This document shows positions 6,615-11,241 of a stretch of 11,241 nt of DNA, piece after piece. Location: assembly GCA_019689695.1 (NCBI GenBank), contig JADGHA010000099.1, positions 1 through 11,241 on the forward strand, given 5' to 3'. The translations under genes and the position numbers were made by a program. The notes below the pieces were generated by a model, which did no database searches, was not told the DNA's origin, and saw only the letters and a program-made list of their open reading frames with translations. Position 1 is the first letter of the stretch. Each line of letters opens with the position of its first letter. The DNA is from Micromonosporaceae bacterium (GTDB lineage: Bacteria > Actinomycetota > Actinomycetes > Mycobacteriales > Micromonosporaceae).

Positions 6615-6860
6615 CCAGGTCACCCGGTGCAGGGCGGAGCCGGCGGCTCGGGTAGGCTTAGCCGGTTGCCACGGCGAGGGTGCCCGGCGCGCTGCGGCTG
6701 GACGCGGCCGCGCTGTTCGGAGGCACCGTGATCGGCGCGGTGCCCGGGCAGTGCGCTCACCGGCCGGCGAGCTGAGCCGGCCCGGCGAGGCTTGACGGAC
6801 GCCCTCTGCCCGGCACCGCCGACGCCCGATGCAGCCCGACGAGCCGCCAGGAGTACTTCC
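6615..6860 (+). promoter_or_regulatory. Long structured leader upstream of rplY
   Basis: This 246-nt gap has several elements that fit an autoregulated leader. A hairpin GAGCC-GGC-GGCTC (6637-6649), possibly a weak prs terminator, is followed by a TAGGCT -10 candidate (6653-6658). Two mutually exclusive stems follow: GGCACCG (6722-6728) can pair with CGGTGCC (6738-6744), while GGTGCC (6679-6684) can pair with GGCACC (6722-6727). A short ORF is embedded here: GTG 6728 to TGA 6775 (15 aa), with GGAGG at 6719-6723, and in frame with an earlier GTG at 6680 (31 aa). The first stem would hide this GGAGG/GTG. The pairings are seen; the regulatory role is inference, and I cannot name a known RNA family. 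Confidence 0.4.
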
Positions 6861-7505
6861 GTGTCCGAGGTAAAGATCACCGCCGAGCCCCGCACCGAGT
6901 TCGGCAAGGGAGGGGCCCGCCGCACCCGCCGGGCCGGGAAGGTGCCCGCCGTGCTCTACGGCCACGGCGAGAAGCCGAAGCACATCGCGCTGCCCGCGCG
7001 CGAGTTCGCCGCCGCGATCCGGCACGGCGGAGCCAACCAGCTGTTCAACATCGAGATCAGCGACGGCACCAGCGCGCTGGCGCTGCCCAAGGCGATCCAG
7101 CGGGACCCGATCAAGGACGTCATGGAGCACGTCGACCTGCTGATCGTGCGCCGCGGCGAGAAGGTCACCGTCGAGGTGCCGGTGCAGCTGACCGGTGAGG
7201 CGGCGCCGGGCACCCTGGTGGTCCAGGAGCACAACACCCTGTCGGTGACCGCGGACGCGACCCGGCTGCCGGAGCACCTGGAGGTTTCGGTCGAGGGCCT
7301 CGAGGCGGGCAGCCACGTGACCGCCGGCCAGGTGAGCCTGCCGTCGGGCGTCGAGCTGGTCGCCGACCCCGAGCTGGTCATCGCGGTGGTGTCCGTGCCG
7401 ACCACGGCGGACCTCGAGGAGCCGGCCCCGGCTGCGGAGGAGGAGGAGGCTGCCGAGGCCGCCGAGACCGCCGAGTCCGGCGCCCCGGCGGAAGAGTCCG
7501 CCTGA
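6861..7505 (+). CDS. rplY: 50S ribosomal protein L25 / general stress protein Ctc
   Basis: A 214-residue long-form L25 (TL5/Ctc family) that binds 5S rRNA in the large subunit. The N-terminal 5S-binding domain (about 1-93) has the typical opening AEPRTEFGKGGARRTRRAGKV followed by PAVLYGHG (29-36), and RDPIKDVMEHVDLL (81-94). The TL5-type C-terminal beta domain spans about 95-182. An extreme acidic Glu/Ala tail (about 183-214, including EEEEAAEAAE) ends the chain, as is common in actinobacterial L25. The start is GTG 6861, preceded by AGGAG at 6849-6853 (7-nt spacing); an in-frame upstream TTG (6792) would add 23 residues that do not resemble L25. pth follows after 15 nt and is certainly in the same transcript. 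Confidence 0.94.
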   Translation: MSEVKITAEPRTEFGKGGARRTRRAGKVPAVLYGHGEKPKHIALPAREFAAAIRHGGANQLFNIEISDGTSALALPKAIQRDPIKDVMEHVDLLIVRRGEKVTVEVPVQLTGEAAPGTLVVQEHNTLSVTADATRLPEHLEVSVEGLEAGSHVTAGQVSLPSGVELVADPELVIAVVSVPTTADLEEPAPAAEEEEAAEAAETAESGAPAEESA

Positions 7506-7520
7506 CCTCGCGGAGGCGGG

Positions 7521-8168
7521 ATGTCCGAAGGGGCTGCGCCGACCGGGCCGGGGGAGGCAAGTCGAGCCGAGACGCCCGATCCGGCCAGCCCCTGGCTCGT
7601 GGTCGGGCTGGGCAACCCGGGCAGGGAGTACGCGGGCAACCGGCACAACGTCGGTTTCCGGGTGGTGGACCTGCTGGCCGACCGGATCGGGATCACGTTC
7701 AGCCGGCACCGCAAGGCGGTTGCCGCGGTCGGCGAGGGGCGGCTGGGGGTCGGCGTGGAGGTGCCGCGGCTGGTACTGGCGAAGCCGCTGACCTACATGA
7801 ACCTCTCCGGCGGCCCGGTGGCGGCGCTGTGCCGGTTCTACCGGGTGCCCCCCGGCCGGATGCTCGCCGTGCACGACGAGCTCGACCTGCCGTACGGCCA
7901 GCTGCGGGCCAAGCGCGGCGGCGGCGAGGGTGGCCACAACGGGCTACGGTCGATCTCCCGTTCGCTGTCCACCAAGGACTATCTGCGGGTGCGGTTCGGG
8001 ATCGGTCGCCCGCCCGGCCGGCAGGACCCGGCCGACTACGTGCTGTCCGACTTCTCCGCCGCCGAGCGCAAGGACCTGGATTACCTGGTCGACCGGGCGG
8101 CCGATCTGGTTGAGGCAGTGCTCACCCGGGGCCTGGAGTGGGCGCAGAACGCGTACCACGCGCGATGA
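7521..8168 (+). CDS. pth: Peptidyl-tRNA hydrolase
   Basis: A 215-residue cytoplasmic esterase that recycles peptidyl-tRNA dropped from stalled ribosomes. Family residues align with E. coli Pth: N32 in GLGNPG (N10), catalytic H42 in NRHNVGF (H20), M93 in TYMNLSG (M67), D119 in HDELDLP (D93) and N140 in GGGEGGHNGL (N114). About 24 Pro/Ala/Glu-rich residues precede the usual N-terminus at WLVVGLGNPG; no better start lies closer, so the extension is probably real. GGAGG at 7512-7516 sits 4 nt before the ATG. It is only 15 nt behind rplY, the usual rplY-pth pair of translation genes, and 54 nt ahead of cysQ. Confidence 0.95.
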   Translation: MSEGAAPTGPGEASRAETPDPASPWLVVGLGNPGREYAGNRHNVGFRVVDLLADRIGITFSRHRKAVAAVGEGRLGVGVEVPRLVLAKPLTYMNLSGGPVAALCRFYRVPPGRMLAVHDELDLPYGQLRAKRGGGEGGHNGLRSISRSLSTKDYLRVRFGIGRPPGRQDPADYVLSDFSAAERKDLDYLVDRAADLVEAVLTRGLEWAQNAYHAR

Positions 8169-8175
8169 GCTCCGG

Positions 8176-8181
8176 TAATCT
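8176..8181 (+). promoter_or_regulatory. Candidate -10 element for the cysQDN operon
   Basis: TAATCT fits TANNNT well and lies 8 nt after the pth stop codon. Transcription would start near 8188-8190, either as a leaderless message at the GTG at 8190 or with a ~33-nt leader to the ATG at 8223. No convincing -35 is seen. Read-through from pth is also possible. Confidence 0.4.
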
Positions 8182-8222
8182 TCGGCGACGTGGGGGTAGG
8201 CAGCCAGACGGGAGCACACCGG

Positions 8223-9020
8223 ATGGCCGCGCCGCCGGTGGCCGACGCGGCGTTCGCCCGCTGGCTCGCCGGTCGCGCCGGTGAACTGCTGCTCCGGCTA
8301 CGCCAGGAGCGCGGTTTCGACGACCCGGCCGGGCTGCGGGCCGAGGGCGACAAGTGCGCACACGACCTGCTCCTCGCCGAGCTGTCCCGGTGGCGGGCGG
8401 ACGACGCGGTGCTCTCCGAGGAGGGCGCGCGCAACGACCCGGCCCGGTTGGGTGCGGCGCGGGTGTGGATCGTCGATCCGCTGGACGGCACCCGGGAGTT
8501 CAGTGAGGAGGGCCGCGCCGACTGGGCGGTGCATGTCGCCCTGTGGTCGCGCAGCGCGGTCACGCCGCACCGGCTGGCGGCCGGGGCGGTGGCGCTGCCC
8601 GCGCAGCACCGGGTGCTCGGCACCGACCGGCCGCCGGCGTATCCACCGCTGACGCCGTCGGCCGCGACCGGGGGCCCGCTGCGGATCGCCACCAGCCGCA
8701 CGCGGCCGCCGGCCTTCGTGGCGGCGCTCGCCGCCGACCTCGGCGCCGAGCTGGTGCCGATGGGCTCGGCCGGGGCGAAGGTGGTCGCAGTGGTCGGCGG
8801 CGAGGTGGATGCGTACATCCACGCGGGCGGGCAGTACGAGTGGGACTCGGCCGCACCGGTGGCTGTGGCCACCGCCACCGGGCTGCACGCTTCCCGAATC
8901 GATGGATCCGCGCTGGAATACAACCAACCGGATCCACGGTTGCCGGACCTGGTGGTGTGTCGAAAGGACCTCGCCCCCCGGCTGCTGGCAGCCCTGCGAC
9001 CTCGTTTGGAGTCCGAATGA
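8223..9020 (+). CDS. cysQ: 3'(2'),5'-bisphosphate nucleotidase CysQ (inositol monophosphatase family)
   Basis: A 265-residue Mg-dependent phosphatase of the IMPase/FIG superfamily. CysQ enzymes dephosphorylate 3'-phosphoadenosine 5'-phosphate (PAP) to AMP, relieving inhibition of sulfur assimilation; related members act on inositol phosphates or fructose bisphosphate. Metal-site motifs are present: SEEG (65-68), WIVDPLDGTREF (82-93, with D85 and D88) and WDSAAPVAVA (207-216, with D208). I chose ATG 8223 because GGGAG (8210-8214) precedes it at 8-nt spacing; an in-frame GTG at 8190 would add 11 residues and sits 8 nt after a -10-like TAATCT, so a leaderless longer form is possible. The stop overlaps the cysD start (ATGA), and this coupling to ATP sulfurylase genes supports the CysQ role over inositol metabolism. 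Confidence 0.88.
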   Translation: MAAPPVADAAFARWLAGRAGELLLRLRQERGFDDPAGLRAEGDKCAHDLLLAELSRWRADDAVLSEEGARNDPARLGAARVWIVDPLDGTREFSEEGRADWAVHVALWSRSAVTPHRLAAGAVALPAQHRVLGTDRPPAYPPLTPSAATGGPLRIATSRTRPPAFVAALAADLGAELVPMGSAGAKVVAVVGGEVDAYIHAGGQYEWDSAAPVAVATATGLHASRIDGSALEYNQPDPRLPDLVVCRKDLAPRLLAALRPRLESE

Positions 9021-9928
9021 GCCAGCCCGCGGCGTACCGCGTGACCCACCTGGATGCCCTGGAGAGCGAGAGCATCTTCATCATCCGCGAGGTGGTGGCC
9101 GAGTTCGAGCGGCCGGTCATGCTCTTCTCCGGCGGCAAGGACTCGGTCGTGATGCTGCGGCTGGCCGAGAAGGCGTTCGCACCGGCCCGCATCCCGTTCC
9201 CGGTGATGCACGTGGACACCGGCCACAACTTCCCCGAGGTGATCGAGTTCCGCGACGCCCGGACCGCTGAGCTGGGCCTGCACCTGGTGGTGGCGAGCGT
9301 GCCCGAGGCGCTCGACGCCGGCCTGGTCCAGGAGCCGGCCGACGGGTCGCGCAACCGCATCCAGACCCCGGTGCTGCTGGACGCGGTGGAGAAGTACCGC
9401 TTCGACGCGCTGTTCGGCGGCGCGCGCCGGGACGAGGAGAAGGCCCGGGCCAAGGAGCGGGTGTTCAGCTTCCGCGACGAGTTCGGCCAGTGGGACCCGC
9501 GCAACCAGCGCCCGGAGCTGTGGTCGCTGTACAACTCGCGGATCCACCCGGGCGAGTCGATCCGCGTCTTCCCGCTGTCCAACTGGACCGAGCTGGATGT
9601 CTGGCACTACATCGCCCGGGAGGGCCTGGCCCTGCCGTCGATCTACTACGCGCACGACCGGGAGGTGGTCGAGCGCGACGGCATGCTGTACGCGGTCAAC
9701 GAGTTCCTCCGGCCGCGCGACGGGGAGACACCGTTCACCGCCCGGGTGCGTTACCGCACGGTCGGTGACGCCACCTGTACCGCCGCGGTCCGCTCTGAGG
9801 CGGACACCCCGGAGAAGGTGATCGAGGAAGTGGCCGCGACCCGGATCACCGAGCGCGGGGCGACCCGCGGCGATGACCGCGTCAGCGAGGCCTCGATGGA
9901 GGACCGCAAGCGGGAGGGGTACTTCTGA
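9017..9928 (+). CDS. cysD: Sulfate adenylyltransferase small subunit CysD
   Basis: A 303-residue catalytic subunit of ATP sulfurylase, which adenylates sulfate to APS, driven by GTP hydrolysis in CysN. It is a PP-loop ATP pyrophosphatase: the PP-loop SGGKDS lies at 38-43, followed by HVDTGHNFPEVIEFRD (65-80), the basic stretch GGARRDEEKARAKER (134-148), and NSRIHPGE plus VFPLSNWTELDVWHYI (173-199). The C-terminus MEDRKREGYF is characteristic of CysD, and the length matches the family (about 300). The ATG overlaps the cysQ stop by 4 nt; GGAG at 9008-9011 lies 5 nt upstream. The stop overlaps the cysN start by 1 nt (TGATG), so the two subunits are translationally coupled. Confidence 0.96.
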   Translation: MSQPAAYRVTHLDALESESIFIIREVVAEFERPVMLFSGGKDSVVMLRLAEKAFAPARIPFPVMHVDTGHNFPEVIEFRDARTAELGLHLVVASVPEALDAGLVQEPADGSRNRIQTPVLLDAVEKYRFDALFGGARRDEEKARAKERVFSFRDEFGQWDPRNQRPELWSLYNSRIHPGESIRVFPLSNWTELDVWHYIAREGLALPSIYYAHDREVVERDGMLYAVNEFLRPRDGETPFTARVRYRTVGDATCTAAVRSEADTPEKVIEEVAATRITERGATRGDDRVSEASMEDRKREGYF

Positions 9929-11214
9929 TGACCCAGGTGATCGAGCCGGAGGTGTCCCGGATGGACCTGCTCCGGTTCGCCACCGCCGGCAGCGTCGACG
10001 ACGGCAAGTCCACCCTGATCGGGCGGCTGCTCTACGACACCAAGGCGCTGTTCACCGACCAGCTGGAGGCGGTGCAGGCGGTCAGCGCCGCGCGCGGGGA
10101 CGAGTACACGAACCTGGCCCTGCTCACCGACGGCCTGCGGGCGGAGCGGGAGCAGGGGATCACCATCGACGTGGCGTACCGGTACTTCGCCACGCCGCGG
10201 CGGAAGTTCATCATCGCCGACACCCCCGGGCACATCCAGTACACCCGGAACATGGTCACCGGCGCGTCCACCGCCGACCTGGCGCTGATCCTGGTCGACG
10301 CGCGCAAGGGTCTGGTCGAGCAGTCCCGCCGGCACGCGTTCTTGTGCTCGCTGCTGCGAGTACCGCACCTGGTCCTCTGCGTGAACAAGATGGACCTGGT
10401 CGACTGGTCGCAAGAGGTCTTCGAGCGGATCGCCGACGAGTTCTGCTTGTTCGCGGCGAAGCTGGATGTCCCCGACCTGTCGGTCATCCCGATCTCCGCG
10501 CTGCACGGCGACAACATCGCCGAGCGGTCCGCCAACATGCCCTGGTACCAGGGGCCGTCGCTGCTGCACCACCTGGAGCACCTGCACATCGCGTCGGACC
10601 GCAACCTGGTGGACGTCCGCTTCCCGGTGCAGTACGTGATCCGGCCGCAGTCCACTGTGGTGCGTGACTTCCGGGGCTACGCCGGTCAGGTGGCCGGCGG
10701 CGTGCTCAAGCCGGGCGACGAGGTGATGGTGCTGCCGTCCGGCTTCACCACGCGGATCACGTCGATCTCCACCGCCGACGGGGAGGTGGAGGAGGCCTTC
10801 CCGCCGATGTCGGTGACCATCCGCCTCGCCGACGAGCTGGACGTGTCGCGCGGCGACATGATCTGCCGGCCGCACAACGCCCCGGCCGTGGCGCAGGACA
10901 TCGAGGCGATGGTGTGCTGGATGGACGAGACCCGCCCGCTTCGGGTGGGCGGCAAGTACGCCATCAAGCACACCACCCGGTCGGCCCGGGCGGCCATCCG
11001 CGAGCTGCACTACCGGCTGGACGTCAACTCGCTGCACCGCGACGAGGGGGCCACCGAGCTGGCGCTGAACGAGATCGGCCGGATCCGGCTGCGCACCACC
11101 GTGCCGCTGCTGTGCGACGAGTACCGGCGCAACCGCACCACGGGCGGTTTCATCATCATCGACGAGCAGACCAACCGCACCGTCGGCGCCGCCATGATCC
11201 TCGAAGCCTCCTGA
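9928..11214 (+). CDS. cysN: Sulfate adenylyltransferase large (GTPase) subunit CysN
   Basis: A 428-residue translational-GTPase-type subunit that couples GTP hydrolysis to APS synthesis by CysD. The G motifs are intact: GSVDDGKST (P-loop, 21-29), GITID (77-81), DTPGH (98-102), NKMD (153-156) and SAL (190-192). The switch-I region includes LLTDGLRAEREQGITID. Two EF-Tu-like beta-barrel domains follow from about residue 220. The protein ends at ILEAS without a CysC (APS kinase) domain, unlike the fused CysNC of Mycobacterium tuberculosis, and is somewhat shorter than E. coli CysN (about 475 aa). The ATG overlaps the cysD stop, with the strong GGGAGGGG (9912-9919) 8 nt upstream. The 27 bases after the stop show only a pyrimidine-rich run. 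Confidence 0.96.
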   Translation: MTQVIEPEVSRMDLLRFATAGSVDDGKSTLIGRLLYDTKALFTDQLEAVQAVSAARGDEYTNLALLTDGLRAEREQGITIDVAYRYFATPRRKFIIADTPGHIQYTRNMVTGASTADLALILVDARKGLVEQSRRHAFLCSLLRVPHLVLCVNKMDLVDWSQEVFERIADEFCLFAAKLDVPDLSVIPISALHGDNIAERSANMPWYQGPSLLHHLEHLHIASDRNLVDVRFPVQYVIRPQSTVVRDFRGYAGQVAGGVLKPGDEVMVLPSGFTTRITSISTADGEVEEAFPPMSVTIRLADELDVSRGDMICRPHNAPAVAQDIEAMVCWMDETRPLRVGGKYAIKHTTRSARAAIRELHYRLDVNSLHRDEGATELALNEIGRIRLRTTVPLLCDEYRRNRTTGGFIIIDEQTNRTVGAAMILEAS

Positions 11215-11241
11215 CCCCCCCTTCCCCTCTCACTTATACAA

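Noticed and set aside
6792..6860. N-terminal extension of L25 from a TTG start
   Set aside because: The AGGAG at 6849-6853 and GTG 6861 give the usual family N-terminus; the extra 23 residues look non-coding.
5493..7937. 814-codon open frame on the minus strand across prs, rplY and pth
   Set aside because: It spans three confidently identified plus-strand genes and their gaps, has repetitive Arg/Gly/His/Leu composition and no recognisable domain.
8543..9016. Upstream extension of the cysD reading frame
   Set aside because: The frame is open for 158 codons before cysD, but it overlaps cysQ out of frame and has no family similarity; ATG 9017 with GGAG gives the standard CysD N-terminus.
8081..9655. 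524-codon open frame on the minus strand across cysQ and cysD
   Set aside because: It is antisense to two conserved genes with intact catalytic motifs, and its composition is typical of a GC-driven shadow frame.

Overview
This window is high-GC DNA (roughly 70% or more by eye) with GTG as well as ATG starts, GGAGG-type ribosome binding sites and TANNNT-like -10 boxes. The gene order tRNA-Gln / glmU / prs / rplY(ctc) / pth is typical of actinobacterial chromosomes. The protein sequences suggest Micromonosporaceae (Micromonospora-like). That assignment rests on recalled family resemblance, not on a search.

Layout. Positions 1-88 are non-coding: a 10-bp palindrome lies near the left edge, and a perfect 16-bp tandem duplication of G-runs abuts the dps stop codon. 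Positions 89-1809 (minus strand) carry a two-gene unit: an MRJP/yellow-type beta-propeller protein followed by a Dps ferritin-like protein with all ferroxidase ligands. A 146-bp divergent region (1810-1955) with two short inverted repeats separates it from a plus-strand polytopic GT-C-type glycosyltransferase (1956-3593), which looks leaderless. A tRNA-Gln(TTG) gene lies at 3686-3757. A housekeeping run follows: glmU (UDP-GlcNAc synthesis), prs (PRPP synthesis), rplY/ctc (ribosomal protein L25) and pth (peptidyl-tRNA hydrolase). The run ends with a sulfate-activation operon, cysQ-cysD-cysN, whose genes are joined by 1-4 nt overlaps. The last 27 bases hold nothing recognisable.

How the genes relate. 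GlmU supplies UDP-GlcNAc for peptidoglycan and other glycans. Prs supplies PRPP for nucleotides, His and Trp. L25 and Pth serve translation. CysD and CysN form ATP sulfurylase, which makes APS from sulfate. CysQ removes the PAP that the pathway produces when APS is further phosphorylated; no APS kinase (CysC) domain is fused to CysN or visible here. Dps protects DNA by oxidising and storing iron.

Most of the window is conserved core chromosome, and I see no phage, CRISPR, toxin-antitoxin or biosynthetic cluster. The points most worth a second look are the 246-nt leader before rplY (mutually exclusive hairpins and a short upstream ORF with its own ribosome binding site), the G-rich tandem repeat against the dps stop, the leaderless-start signals before the glycosyltransferase and cysQ, and the uncharacterised glycosyltransferase and MRJP-family genes.
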